NCBI GenBank assembly: GCA_020466095.1
Contig: CM035808.1
Coordinates: 25,204,669-25,268,668, forward strand
DNA length: 64,000 nt
Origin: Chlorops oryzae
Lineage: Eukaryota > Arthropoda > Insecta > Diptera > Chloropidae
Reading direction: 5' to 3'
Shown: positions 1-14,105 of the stretch, one piece after another
Position numbering within the stretch: the stretch's first letter is position 1
How the letters are laid out: each line of letters opens with the position of its first letter
Made by a program: the position numbers and the translations under genes
The notes under the pieces: generated by a model
Told to the model about the DNA's origin: nothing
What the model saw: only the letters and a program-made list of their open reading frames with translations
Databases searched by the model: none

Positions 1-629
1 AATTTTGGAAAGGGCACCTTATATCCTGTTAAGTAGCTTAATATGAGTACATTAAAATAATCTTTTCATAAAATAATCATTTAAACATAAAAAAATATCA
101 TGAATATTATTTGTCCCGTACGTGGAATGCTCCTATTTCTCTCCTGCAAAAATTTCAACCACTCTCTAACTACTTTCCGACTGATCATAAAAATACCAGG
201 ACTACTTCTTTTTAATTTGCCTTAAACTGTCTAGTTTTTTAACTGCATTTCTTCTAGACCACCTGTTGCTACTCAAGCTCTAATCAATTCTCATACAAAA
301 AATACTCTACATTTTGACCTAGTACCTAATATTCTGAGTAACATCAGAGTACTCCGTTTTGTTGAATTGAATTACAGAATGATAATTACCCAGAAAACAT
401 ATTCGGAATATTTACTACGCTGGGCAGCACTGATTTAAACCATTTCAACGATTTCAATAAAAAATTGGATTTAAGCAGGCTATGCGGGCTTAAAACAAAT
501 GAATCTATGACGTTTAACTAACTTTCACGATATTTTTCTTCAGTATCTCTTCACTATTGCTACCTCGTGCCGTCTAAATACGATTGTTTTTGGCGTTTGA
601 AACGTTATTTTTTTTTATTCTCGTTCTAG
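1..629 (+). other. Intron of the poly(A) polymerase gene
   Basis: No coding potential is visible. A pyrimidine-rich stretch (about 606-627) leads to an acceptor TCTAG ending at 629, and the next exon continues a codon begun upstream. The window therefore opens inside an intron and the 5' exons are missing. AT-rich filler, no recognised repeat. Confidence 0.6.
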
Positions 630-3389
630 TACGCCGGACATTTCCTCAGATGGTTTGAATGAAATGCACGATCAAATGGGTGGTATGAATAGAGTTAACG
701 TTGGTACCAATGCATTTCCATCAGCCCGTGCCCGTAACGTTCGAAATCATCAGCACTGCCATGCCATGCCTCCTCCGCCGTTCGTACACTATCCGTTAAA
801 TCAGCAAAGTGTATTTTGCAGTAACTACTTGGCATATTTACGTTCCACGCCATCGAACACGTCCTCCGACTTGAGTGCAAATACACCGCCAGATCGCTTT
901 ATGTCGCGCTCACATTTGGTTGAGGTTAAGGAGGCACCAAAAACACTTCTCAATAACTCCAAATGGGATATTTTGTCTCAACAAATTTGGGGTAAATTTA
1001 TGGAGTCCCAACAGACTGAGGAAACGTACAAGTTAAAGATGCGCTTATGGCGTTATCTTTATGTTACAATTAAGGTTAGTTTTTACGATTACGGGATGAA
1101 TTTTAATTTAAAAAAAAAAAAAAACGCTTTTTATTTCATTCCTAGCAAACTTATCCGCGGTATGGCCTTTATTTAGTTGGTTCAACAATGTCCGGCTTTG
1201 GTGCTGACACTTCTGATGTCGACATGTGTTTAGTGTCACGAAGTTTTGCATTTGTTGAACAACGAATGGAGGCTTTGTTTAATCTAACAATTCTCCAAGA
1301 ATGTCTGAGGAAGACGGGTAAGAAACTAGGTATATAAATCTTTTTTTATTATTATATAACAGCAACAACATAAACACACGAGGCCTATAGTAATGAAAAA
1401 AGGGTAATTGTAAAATAAAAAACATATAAGGCTTTATGGCCCATGTGTCTTTTGACCGTAAAATCGTATTTATAGTGAAGGAATAATTAAATAAAAAAAT
1501 AGTCTTAATGCTCTTAAATACAGGGAAAGCGTAGGTCCTGTTTTCGATAAAAATATAAATTATTATGTACAAAAATTTCAATAAGCTTAATCGTACTTTA
1601 AGTAATACATAATGTCATGGAAGGCCCAAGACAACCATCTTAAAGTTCGTAATTGTAATTTTATTAGTAGCAAAAAGGCTTTTCTTACCAGTTAAGCATA
1701 CGTTAAGAATATGGCACAGCCTTAATTCTATGATTATAAGTTCCTTATTTTTAAGAAAATTTGTGAAATTATGTCGCAAAGGAAAAGCGACAAAAAAACC
1801 TCTGCCAGCCATCTGTATTTATGAAAAAATGATGCATTTCGGCATGAAAATTTAACCTTTTTACCCAGGGTGAAAGTTCTAAGGTACACAGTTTAAATGT
1901 AGAGTCTATTTCCACTCCAACCTTTCTAGAATGGGACACTCTTCCCTTGAAACTTATGTCTTTGGAATTTTGTTTTATCCATATACTTCGGTTAGAAGTG
2001 GTGAATACCTTTTGATATATGGAATGTTCATCCCGATGAAGACCTGTTAGACTTTTCACTTTTTATTTTTCAAACATCGAATCGAATAACACATTTAACA
2101 CTGAGATATGTGATATTTTTAACATCAGAAATCTATAATTTTGATACCTTGTCCGTAGAAGATTTTGAAAGTTTTAACCTGATTGAAGCCAAGGTACCAA
2201 TACTGCGCTTTCGTGATAAATCAAATCATTTCGAAGTCGATTTAAATTTCAACAATTCTGTTGGCATAAAGAATACACATTTGTTGTATTGTTACACACA
2301 GCGTAAGTAAACTAATGCTTTTATAATTTTTATTTTATTTTATTTGGTTTTTTTTTTTTTTTTACTTATAATTCCAGTCGATTGGCGCTTGCGACCGTTG
2401 GCATTAATTGTGAAACTTTGGGCTCAATATCACGATATAAACAATGCAAAAAACATGACAATTTCGAGCTATTCGTTGGTTTTAATGGTAATACACTTCT
2501 TACAATGTGGTGTTAGTCCACCAGTGTTGCCGTGTCTACACAAGATGTTTCCAGAGAAATTTACTCCGGTAGTTTTTGGAAATTTGAAGGTTTATTTTTT
2601 ATTTCTCTGACTTCTTTGTTTTTTTTTTTTTTTAGCTACGTTCAAATGATTTCGGTCATGTTGATATGAATGATAACGTTGGTCCATATGAGTCCAATAA
2701 CACGCAGACACTTGGTGAACTGTTCTTGAATTTCCTCGAGTATTACAGCAGTTTTGAGTGAGTCAATTTTAACTTAGCTATGAATACGTTTAATAGAAAA
2801 ATTAAAAAAAAAAAAATCATAACTTTAGTTATAGGCAAAACTCGATTTCTGTAAGAACAGGCGGTCTCTTGCCAGTGAATGTATGCCGTCAAGCGAAATC
2901 ATTAAAAAACGATATACATCAATGGAAAGAACTATGCATAGAAGGTATGCAAATTCCGATTGCTGTTCCGACAAAATAATTCTTCATTCCAATGCAATTT
3001 TCACAGAACCATTCGATCTCACAAATACCGCACGATCCGTATACGATTTTGATACATTTGAACGCGTTAAAGCTGTTTTTTCTACCTCATTTCGTGTTAT
3101 GCAAAAAACTTTGAATCTAAATTCAATATTCGCACCGTTAGTACTACCAAGACTACCGATTAGTGCACGAATATATATGAAACGAACACCGATGGCGAAT
3201 TTGCCATTCGGCTCCAAAGTCTTAGATGCTGATGATCCGCCATTGAAGGGGGCTCTTAATAAAATTGAAGAGCCAATCGATTATTGCAGTGACGTTGAGA
3301 AGTCATCTTTGCGGGATGATAAAACACGTATTGAGGAAAAAATTGTTGGATGCGGTGCTGCTGATATAACTCCGGCGACCGCATTATAA
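630..3389 (+). CDS. wisp: GLD-2 family cytoplasmic poly(A) polymerase, wispy-like, 3' exons only
   Basis: Non-canonical poly(A) polymerase that lengthens mRNA tails in the cytoplasm; in flies wispy acts in oocyte and egg activation and Gld2 in testis and neurons. I map seven exons: 630-1074, 1146-1317, 2129-2302, 2378-2589, 2636-2757, 2829-2944 and 3007-3389, all with GT-AG borders and matching phases. The nucleotidyltransferase signature is clear: GSTMSGFGADTSDVD at about 1179-1223 supplies the GS motif and two catalytic aspartates, and HFEVDLN near 2227-2247 supplies the third. The central and PAP-associated domains follow, then about 80 residues of unmatched C-terminal tail. The low-complexity N-terminus lies outside the window. 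It is tail-to-tail with Upf1. The choice of wispy over Gld2 rests on remembered X linkage of wispy and Upf1; the family call is firm. Confidence 0.85.
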
Positions 3390-6300
3390 AGCGAAAATAT
3401 TAATTGTTTCGAAATTTCCTGTTGTCGTTTGAGTATTGTTTCCAGTTTCCGTTATCGACTTCATGGTCGTCCTATCATCCTCATCTCTTTTCCAACAACA
3501 TGTCACTGCGGAGAGTGTAAGTCGAGTGTATTGTAAATGTATGTGCAGATATTCTACATATTTTAGCACACAGAAAATTCCTTCTAAAATAACTTTGAGG
3601 TTAATTCATTCATTCGTCCAAGTAGAAATTAAGCATAAAAAGGACTTTATGAATATCCAAATTTAAAAAAGTAAAAGCTTGCAAGAGGCTAGGATCAATT
3701 CACACGTACCTCAAAAGTACAAGACTGATTAGTATAAGACTAAATTGCTAAATTGTTGTTGATGTTGTTGTATCAACTCAAATGATCGTTCCTAAGTCGA
3801 GTCGAATCGAGTCGAATTTTGCGGGGAAAAGTTTGAATGCAAGGCACTAGACTTAAACTTGAATATAATCAAATCAAAAATTATTTTTAATGAAGTTAGA
3901 ACCCAATTTATTTTTCGATTGATTAATAATACGTTCATTAACTGATTGATTGGTAAATGGTTCGTTCAAATTATTTTGCATGTGGTTTCAGTGATTTACT
4001 ATTGATAGATGAATTTTGATGCGAATATCAAAAAACATATAAAGAAGATCGCTATACGCTTTTAAAAGAATTTGATCCAAACTTAGTAAGCACTGAATAT
4101 GAATGAACATTTTTAAAAGTTATATTTCAGCTCCTAGACAGCTCTTGATGAAGGTATAGTCACATTGAATTTCCTTATGGGTGAACACTAATGGTCATTC
4201 AACTTTTTTCGTCCGATGGAAAGGTTAAATTTCCATAAAATTGTGTGTACATTTTTCGCTATACCTTAAATAGGTTGTAGAACCTTGAGGGATTTCAGTG
4301 TACTCTAGTCTTCATTATTATTTATTAAAATATTTAATTAGAATACATTTGAAGATTTTGTTCAACTCGACTTAAGGGCTATATTGTCTTTCTTTTTTAT
4401 CTTTAAAAAAAAACAAGTAAGAGCAAATCACAAACGCTTGAATTTTGACAAAACGAAAATTTTACAATTTTTTTTGCAGAATCAAAGCAATTCGATTGAC
4501 TATATGAGAAATATAAGAATATGAATTGAAAAGAATATTGAATAAGTCAATGAAGATGAAAGCAGCAGCAGCGAATGCCTATGAAAGTAATGAAGAAAAG
4601 AAAAATGAAACTTATACAGAAAAAAAAAAAAACAAAAAAAAATCAGCACACTCCGAGAGTTGCGTTAAGATTTTTTTCACATAAAAAGTTCAAAAAAAAA
4701 AAGTTAATGAAAAAACACAAAAAAAGTAAAAAAAAAAAACATAAAATCCACAAAAAAAGTTTAAAAAGTTGAAAGAAAAAACTCTAAACAAAAAAAAACA
4801 TAGAAGGAAAACAATACACAGTGATATTTATTGTTTAGATCAGTTAATTAAAACACTCATTGTTATAATTTATGAAATTCTTCGGTCAGCAACTTTATTG
4901 AGTATATATGTATGTACGTACGAAACGGGCTCATGTACTTTTTCAAGCGAGCTTGTGAGCCCACATATAAGGTGTGTTACTACGAATATGTACATATATA
5001 CAAATGAATTGCAATTTTATGCTGAATACACACGATCATATCGTTTCGGGAGAGCTCATCACCAATTAAAGGCTTACCATAATCTGAAGGCAAATTTATT
5101 ACAATATGTTTCGCTTCAAAAAGCATTAAGAACGAAAAAATCATTTAATTTAAAAAATTCCCTTTTTTTAATCATTTGCGAAAAAGCAAAAAAAAAAAAA
5201 ATATAAAAACATAAAATTACAAAAAAAAAAAAAAAAAAAATTAAAAATACAAAAAAAAAACTAAAAATCATAAAAATCGAAATGTACAAAAAAAAATTTA
5301 ACTTTCTTCCAAATAATGTCAACACCTACACAACAAGCTACCTTCTTTCGTGCCTTCGCCAAAAACAACTCTTCGTGTATGCTATAAATTAAGCTAACTC
5401 TTAAGACTTTACTCTCTATTTCCTTGTAAAGCTTTTGTAATGGCCATATCAAGTAGGTGATCTAACACTATGCGCTGCACGAATCCATATTGATTCGATT
5501 ATGTTGGTCAGTTTGGGACAGTCAGATATTCGAATTAAAATTTATATTCATTCTATTATTCTAAAGATGAAGGTGGCTGTCCAATTTTCAAAGTGTCTTC
5601 TGAAAATATATGCTTTACATGCGCGTTTAGCATTAGATCACATTGAAATGGCCAAGAGAAAAGCAGCCTTATAAACTATTACAAAACTGCTTTACCCACT
5701 GTTGTTCCACCACCACCACCACCACTACCTACACACGTACACTCATATATATTCTTATATATATATATATATCAGACGCCTTCCATGAAGGTTCTGTTCT
5801 GTACTTGTATGCCTTCAGCATGTATTAACCCTTCAAATTCCAACTGCCTTTTATCGCTCTATAACCTTTAAAAAATATCTTTAAAAATAAGCTCTTTTCT
5901 CCTCCTCTCTGTCTTTTCTTCTACTCTGCCGTGTCCAATCTATTTCAAATTTAAATTAAAACAAACAAAAAAAACCAAAAAAAAAAAAAACTAAAAACAA
6001 ATTGTAAAAGAGTTGTGCTCGACGGGAATCTCGCTATTCCGCGTTGTATTCACTATAAATCGCGTAAGAAATAAAAAATTAAAAATAAATCTGTTGACCC
6101 GAAATTCGTTCAACGTTCGAAACATCCGAAAATATTTTTGACTAGATTTCGCATTGAACTTTTCGTACGTAAAAATCTCGCGCTTCTTCGTTGGCACGTC
6201 TCTTATCACAGGAACTCTATTTTTTGTCAATTTTTTTTTTCAATCATTTATGCCTGTTTTTTTTTTTCACTCTAAACCTGTCATAAATTCTCAATGCTCT

Positions 6301-8275
6301 ATTTTACTATGGAAAACGCTCATAAACTCGTGTATTTGTACCGATTGTCGAAGTTTAACTTTAAGCAATTGTAAAACTGAAATAAAGGGAGCATTCCATG
6401 ACATTTTCAATTTATTTGGGGGGGAGGAAACGGGTGCAGAGTATAAGATTGATTGTGATTGTTATATGTTCATATTTATCTTCTAATCCCAAATTATTAA
6501 GAAAAAATATATACCTACATGAAAATTATGTACTTTCTCGTCATTCTATTTTTTTAAATTACACTGTGACACATTGTGAGAATGTAAACCCAACATTTGA
6601 CTACAGTTTCTGAAAGCAATTGGTGAATATAGCAACTCTCTACATTTCGTTTATTCAGATTAGGTCCAGGTTTCTTTTAAATTGATCTCAAAAGTTGTGG
6701 CCGAGAATTAAGTTGCACACTTATATCTGTATCTGTAACCCGGTCATTAGTTTCCGATCTGTGAAGCCCCATACTCGAAAAAAATATTTGTCAGCACCAA
6801 CTGATCCGAAAAAAACTTCATCTAAATTGCAAAAATTTCAAACTTTCCGATTTTTTCACCTCGTAACATTTCTGCCCAATTGCTACACAAACTTTTTCTT
6901 AAAGTTAGTTAACGGCATGCATTCTCTAGTTTCTTCATTAGTTATTGACAGCTCAATCTTCGAGTTTTCGTGTTTCCTTGCCGCATACATTTCTCCCTAT
7001 CCCAAACAAGTTTGAGAAGATTTAATTAAAAAATATTGTAGATTTTTACATAATTCTTTATTCAAGAACGCACAAAAAGGAGGAAAGTAACATCATTAAA
7101 AATTCTGTTCTCGTTAAACCAATGAAATCACTTCGTACATAACAAACAAAAGAATGCGAAATCTTTTTTTTTTTTTTTTTATTCAAGATTCGTTCGATAG
7201 AAGGCGGCAATTCAAACAGCACGCCTGCGCATCTCTTGCTAATAACCCAATTACCGACAGCATTCGAATGTGTCTAATATTTTCAAGAACACAGAGTCAG
7301 AGTAACGTTTACTTTTTCGAAAAAACATTTTTTCTTTAAATTGGATAACAGAAGGGGCAAGTATATCGTGTACACTACAAAAAAAAAAAAAGCAGAAATC
7401 ACATTTGAAAAGGCTTAAATAAAAAAAAAAACTAGGCTGACAGATGCTGACGAGGGTGCGTGAGGCGAAAAAGGGAGACGACGTTCTAGTTAGGAGAATA
7501 GCTCAAACTTATTGTTCGAGGAATTGATAACAGCGCCTGAACCTTGGATTACTTCTTCTCCTTACTTATTTCGCACACGGACAGTAGTAACTAACGTCAA
7601 TCCATTGATTGCGTCCTCTTCTGCATTCTGCAAAATTCAAAAGGAAATGTCTTTGTTTTTTCTTTTCTGTCTTGAACTGATTTATAGCGATCATTCGCTA
7701 TTAGATTTTTTTTTCTTAGGTTGCATTTTTTCTTCGCAGTATGCTTTTAAAGATTTCATCCATGACTTGCAGAGCCGACGAACGATTTTCCAATACATTG
7801 CAAACATGACTTTGGTCGACTGTCACCACCACCTAATCCTCCACGCAGAGAGTGTGACTTTTTTAGTTTTTAAGTTTTGCCCATTCGTCAAAATTCTTTT
7901 GTCACATCATTCTTTTTGGTTTGTTGTAGTTTCATTCTTTAGTTTTTTTTGTTTTTTGTTTTTGTACGCCGCCATGAAGCAAACTCTTTAATGTCCGTTT
8001 AACGCACGTTCCTTACAACGTTGCGAGCAGCGTAATTTTTTTTACTTCTTTGACCGATTTTCACTGCCTCTTCTACGATTGCTTCAGTCGGGACTGGTTT
8101 GTCTGGTTGTGTGCGCGCAATTTTCTTATCACTTTCGAAAAATTTTTTATTTGACTTGATTTTCTGTTGTATTTAAGTTGCTGCTTTTGCTTTTTGCTTT
8201 TTGCTGTTAATTCTTCATCATCGCTGGTTTTCGTTGTCGTTGCTACTGCTGCTGTTGTTACAGTTGAATGCTCAA
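3390..8275. other. Convergent intergenic region: 3' UTRs and low-complexity DNA
   Basis: Lies between the stops of the poly(A) polymerase (+) and Upf1 (-). It should hold both 3' UTRs. Features seen are long A-runs (4616-4800, 5187-5300), T-runs (6228-6270, 7164-7180), a TA microsatellite near 5755-5772 and short CAC and CAG tracts. Small ORFs here have no family signature and I take them as chance. No transposon ends were recognised. Confidence 0.5.
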
Positions 8276-11200
8276 TCAATATGGTTGCGAAAATTGGCTT
8301 TGACTATTCAAGCCCAAACTCAGACGATCGGCGTTTAAATTGGCCTGTTAAAAAGGAAAATATATATATATATATATATACATATATAAATTTGAGTATA
8401 TGAAGCAAGGACTTATACAGCCTTATTCTAAATGGACATTCCCTGGGAATTTTCCTCGGCGGAAAAAATAAGTGGTCTAAGCACCAATGAAGATAAGATT
8501 TTGATGACCTCTGCTTAAATATGTTCGAAATTCTTGTGCCCTTTATGGTTCCCTTCCCAGTGTGCTTACAAAGGCAGTATTTATATCAAATCCGTGCGGA
8601 AAAATTCCCCGGGAATATTCAGAATCGGGCTGATAATACATTTCATATTTGAGCGATTTAAGAAAGCCATGTCGTTCTTGGCTAATACTTACACCCCCAA
8701 AACCAACATCCTGCGATAGTATGCCGTCCATTTGTGAGATTTGTCCAAAGTCTTGTGACAACTCTGGTTGCTGCGACAGAGTAAAACCGCCGGGTTGACT
8801 CATTTGCTGCGACATGTTCTGTTGTGTTAGCGGCGACTGCGCAACGGCGCTGGACTGTGAGGAAGCTGCCTCTCCGATGACTCCGATTCGTGCAGCTACC
8901 TTTGAGCCGCTGCCGCCCACAGTGTTGTTATTATTGCTGCCGTTGCGTCCTTTTGATTCCGCATTTGGCTTACCACTGCCAGGTGCAACACCGAAACTAT
9001 TACTAGATTTATTTGCCACCGTACCCGCTGTTATACGTCTGCCTTGTTTGGCTGCAGCTTGTATGGCTTGTTGATGCTGATTATAGAAACGTGGTGGGAT
9101 ATTGCTCATATTCATAAACATTCCAACTGGAACTGGCATATTGTTCATGGCGGCCTGTGCACGTTCTGGCGATATGTAACTTATTGAATCGTGTGTCCAA
9201 TGTTGGACGCCTGTTGCGGCATTCATGGCAGTCGAAATGTTACGATTATTCATACTTGATGGCGCTCCATAGCCGCCCATAAAACTATTATAGCCCGTTG
9301 GTCCATTACCACCCATATTTTGTGCTGCTCCAAAGCCCATATTGCTATTCAGTCCACCACCACCACCACCTCCTCCTCCGCCGAAACCCAAGCCGCCATA
9401 ACCACTATTATTGCCACCATAATGTGTCATCGCTCCCGAATGATTGCCACCGCCACTTGAGTACGCATAGGTAGATGCACGTTCGTATATAGAGCCAGGT
9501 ATCATAACTTCCTTTGCGTCGGCCATCATTGTCGTCATGAAGTGCGCACCCATATTTAATGTATTCACAAGTTTCTTCGGTTTTTGGAACTGTATCAACG
9601 ATTCCTTTAGATTATTCAACGAACCCTCAACGAGTACTTTTCGCTCCTTGTAAAAATTGAGTAAATGATTCCAAAGCGGTTGTTTCGATAGAACTTTTGG
9701 ATTGCCAACAATTATGGTGCCATATTTTGAACGCGTCAGAGCAACATTTAAACGCCGTGGATCGTTCAGAAAACCGATTCCTGTAAAACAACAGCGATTA
9801 ATTGCAATTAAAAAAAAGTATAAAAAAAACAATAAATTCGAAGTCCGATAATCAAGCATCTAGAACTCCAGAAATCGAATCCCCATAAAAAGATTATAAA
9901 TTGCTTTAATTTCTATTGAAATCACATTGATTTCGAACATTTATATTCGGATTTAATTTCTAGAGCATGCCTTAATATGATGCCAAAAAGATAATTTTGT
10001 TTGCTTGTGACATTGACAAAGTCACATTGGTATTGAAGTTCCCAAACCTGCACCATAACCATATCTACACTGCGCTTCAAAGTTAGATTAACATATGTCT
10101 CACCTTGACGTTCGTTGGAGCGAACACATGACATTATAATGATATCCTTTTCCCTGCCCTGGAAGGCGTCAACACTAGCGATTTCGATTTCTTGATATAG
10201 CTTTGAATGCAGACTGCCCTGATATTGCATATATTGCACCAAATAAGCACGCTGGCCTTCATACGGTGTAATGATGCCGATTTGCTCTGGTTTAACGCCA
10301 GCTTTGAGAAATCTGGTTGTTATTTTCTCGACATTGGCAGCCTCCGTTCGATTCAAATACGAAGTACCAGAACCAGCGATTTCCTCCTGACCCTGTGTTA
10401 CCAAGAAAAACATCGGCCGGTCTGGTTGCGGCCAAGGGAAATCTATTTTCAGCTTGCGATCCTCGGCGCACACACCATTTTGCAATGAACCTTCGTAAAA
10501 GAAATTGGATGGAAATTGTGAAAGCTCCGGATGCATACGATATTGAACTTCAAGCCGGAATGGTCTTATGCCGAGCACAACTAAACGTTCAAAAAGACTC
10601 TGCGAGAGGCCAGCACGAGCTGCTTTTTTACACATTACCACAGGACCTAATTGGCAGTGATCACCGACAAGAATTAGCTGTTTAGCTCCCAAAACGACCG
10701 GGACCATACATTCCGGTTCGGTAGACTGCATGGATTCATCTATAAGTATCGCAGTGAATTTAATACGCGCCAAACGTGCATCTCCAGCTCCAACGCACGT
10801 ACAACAAATAACGTCGGCGGCCTCAAGTAACTGTTGGCCAGCCGCACGTTTCAGCATACGATGACGTTTCTCATCGGCCGAACTCAATTCACCCGTTTCG
10901 TCCTTAAGTTGTTGCAGTTTTTTCAGCTCAATATTGCTATCCATATTACGAATCTGATTGTGTAAGGCAAGAAAACTAACTGGACTATCGATGGCCTCAC
11001 GAGATTTAGCGCAGACACGCACAACCTTCAAATTGGTGCGATGAATCTTTTCCGTCAGCTGATCGACGGCCGTATTACTCGGCGCACAAACGAGCACAGT
11101 GCCTCCATGTTGTTTCACCAATTGATAGACAATAGTTGCTGAAGTGACGGTTTTTCCTGTGCCCGGTGGACCCTGTATAAGACTTAACGGACGTTGCAAT

Positions 11201-12842
11201 GCATGTTTCACAGCATAGACCTGAGATCGATTCAGATCGGGCAAGTTGGGCGCGCTAAATAGTTTTGGTACAGCGCAGCGGAAAACCACTTCATCACTGC
11301 CATCTTGTCTGCCATGACCCAATAAACGAGTGTATATATAATTTGAAACGGAATTGCGATCCCTCGCGAAAATCTTTAGAGCGCGCGTCATACGATCAAA
11401 TGAAGTACATTTCCAAATAAAGTCCACCGCAAAGTTGGAAGAACATTTAACAGGGGCACCCGTCGAATATTTCAATTCAAGTCCGACATCTTCACCGTAA
11501 TTATCAGGCACTTTAATCACATGGCCAACCTCACTCCATGCCTTATGCAATTCACCCACATAACGCAACCGTAACTCATCGCCATGCATCAATTTCATAT
11601 CCGAATCCGTTTTGGCTAAAGTAAAGTAAGCAATTGTTTTCTTATTAAGGCCAACATCCCAACGCACTTCGACGCCCTCCTGCGTTTGCGATTCTTTAAG
11701 TTTCTTATCGTATTCGGCTTCTAGACGCACAAGTGGTGCGAAAACCTTTTCATATTGATAGCCATCTTCATAACGTATTAGGACCTGCGACGGTTCCATA
11801 TCAATGCCCGGCTTCTCTAGATCTTGGAATGTCGCATCGACGTTATCTTTCCAAAGCTCTTCGAGTTTGTTTATTTGTGCTGCAGATATCTGACGCGCAC
11901 GAAGCTGTTCCTGTTCTGTTGGTATTTTTACTAGCCAAGGCAGAAATGAACGGTCAGATATAAGTGGCTTCCATTGTTCCTGATCCCAATTCATGTCCTT
12001 CAAGGAGTTTTGCGCAGCGCACGGTTGTCTGTTTACAAAAGTAAATTCATTATCTAAATATTATTATGTATGTATTGAGATGCAACGTAAAATTTGCCAA
12101 GAAAAATCTTCAATAGTTGCAGCTCTTCGTCATTGAGTATAGGGCAATTAAATAAACTATTAATCTTACAAATAGATTCCACTATAATCTCCAATCTTTT
12201 TGTTTGCTGAGGCTTAATAACTCACCTGCAAAGCAGGACGACCACGGAATCAGCACGAGCGGGTATAAAACCCAGAACGAAAACATTGCGAACACCACAC
12301 GAATAACATTCGAGCACTGTCTCCCCAAGTGGACCATCCGAATGCAGCGTAACTTCACGATGTTTAGCACGCACCAGATGATTAATTATATGTGACCCGG
12401 ATGTACTGCCACGTCCATTGCAGAACCACTTCTTGCAATTGTTACACATAACCACGGTACTCGGATCATGTATGCCACAATATTTGCAAGCATGTGGCGG
12501 CAGCTCCTTAACTGCCAACAAGGAGCTATCATCGTCCTCTTCTTCGAATTGCAAATCAGCCAAACCATTTGCAAGTGCTCCTAATTTGCTGGTAAATGCC
12601 TGCAAAACAAACAAAATTACACGAAAATCCTTCAAAGAACCATCACATCATCATGCATTTACCTGACTAACAATATTTGAACTTCCGCCAATGCTGTCCA
12701 ACTGGGAAGCCTGCGTTTGAGACGGCAGAGTAAAGTCACGAAAATCGAATTGCGACGCTTGTGTATCCGCTCCAATCAAGTCATTCTCTTCGAGGAAGGT
12801 CAAGGCCTGCGAGGAACTCGGTCCATAAGCATCAACGCTCAT
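8276..12842 (-). CDS. Upf1: Upf1, RNA helicase of nonsense-mediated decay
   Basis: Superfamily 1 ATP-dependent RNA helicase that drives nonsense-mediated mRNA decay with Upf2 and Upf3 in the cytoplasm. Exons, in gene order, are 12842-12663, 12599-12226, 12028-10104, 9780-8693 and 8344-8276; the sum is 3636 nt, 1212 codons with the stop, slightly longer than I recall for Drosophila. The Cys-His domain starts at CKYC (residues 98-101). Walker A GPPGTGKT lies near residue 470, Walker B is DESMQ, followed by [10 protein letters not shown] and the SF1 motifs up to [13 protein letters not shown]. The tail holds a Gly-rich run and many SQ/TQ pairs, typical SMG1 targets. The last exon is only 69 nt, preceded by a pyrimidine-rich acceptor, and ends QFSQPY. 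Reading through the donor at 8692 would give an unrelated tail, so I prefer the splice. It is divergent from the NSRP1-like gene. Confidence 0.95.
8357..8390. repeat. TA microsatellite in last Upf1 intron
   Basis: An AT dinucleotide run lies just upstream of the pyrimidine tract and acceptor of the last Upf1 exon, within the 348-bp intron 8345-8692. Length changes here could affect splicing of the 23-codon terminal exon. Confidence 0.7.
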
Positions 12843-13581
12843 TGTCGTGCAAATAGATCGCGTCTTCCTCTCTGAACAACAGCTTCGTTAGCAAACAACA
12901 CGATGACATTCACGTCACGCTTTTCTGCTTTTTGTGTTCTGAAGCTATTGCGCTCTTAGCGTTTTTAGATCGGCTATTGCTCTATTCAATTGCATAGAAA
13001 ACTTACGTGGGGCCTTGGCTTTTGGAGATTTCAGGATTTCTTCGTATTGTTGAAATTTCGCTATTACGTTGACAAAATGTCGTTTGGAAATAATTTCTTT
13101 TCAAATTCCAGAATTTTTATTGCCATTATCTGCTAGATATGGAAAATAGTCGACAGCACATCGATATCTTCGATTTTTTTACAGTTTTTGGCGCAATTGA
13201 TGTGTATCGATTGTGTTTCAGTCTTAAGGGCCGGTACGTTGGTGCTGCTCAAGTAAAGTAACCATAGCAATGAGTGTATTTGTAGCACTTTATATGTGAA
13301 GCAATTATTTATTTCTTTCGTTTGAACTATTTGAACTTCAATACAGCAGTTCTTAGAGGTGGGGGAAAGCGAGAGAAACATGTCGCACCCTTGCTTACTT
13401 TTCAAACAGCTGATTCTTTGATATTTCGCCAAATCTGCCCGAAGAAAAAGTGCAGGCGAATTCGTGTAAGAAGAACAAATCTACTTCTCGAAACTCTCCC
13501 ATTTATAGCTTGATGAGTGCGTGTGCCTAATTGAGAATTCAAAGATGATTAATTTTTCGGACAACAAAAGAAACGATTTAT

Positions 13582-13702
13582 TAGTGGTATTCAAGCAACA
13601 GTGCAAATCGCAGTGTGCAATATTTGCACTGCTTTTTTTGTACGCAATTTGACAAGTGCAAATATTGCACACTGCGTTTGCACTGTTGCTTGAATACCAC
13701 TA
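13582..13702. repeat. Near-perfect hairpin element
   Basis: Arms 13582-13630 and 13655-13702 are inverted copies about 48 bp long that differ by one extra T in the left arm, around a 24-nt spacer. The ends read TAGTGGTATTCAAGCA. It looks like a very small foldback element or MITE. A related hairpin lies about 0.4 kb away. Confidence 0.85.
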
Positions 13703-14105
13703 TTTAATTTAAAATGGAACAAAACGAAAAAAAGTTTTCCATGTTCTACCATCAGTGCTGCCACCAAATCTTACATAAATTATATAAAAATGTATCTTTT
13801 CGAAAAAACTTATACATATAATTTTTTGAAGTATGCATAAAAGATACACAAGGGAAAATAAACCATTACAAATGGCACAGCTAGACACATTTATTACTCA
13901 ACCTCCCAAACTACTTTTGTGTCCATTTTCAAACTTGCACAGTACATTCCTAACAATTTAAGTTTAATTTCGAAGAAATTAATATGTTTAAAGGTATAAA
14001 CATATTTTATTTCAACAATAATCAAGGCTGATAAGCTACTCCAGCATGCTGGGTCACCTAAAACGTATCGATATATTATTAGCATGACGATGCGGTTTTA
14101 TGTGC

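Noticed and set aside
7436..8180. Candidate last exons of Upf1 on the minus strand between 7.4 and 8.2 kb
   Set aside because: Several open stretches looked plausible, but the in-phase exon at 8276-8344 with the expected terminus replaced them.
8543..8692. Read-through tail of the Upf1 fourth exon as the true C-terminus
   Set aside because: A consensus donor GTAAGT at 8692 and an in-phase 69-nt exon ending QFSQPY explain the family better.
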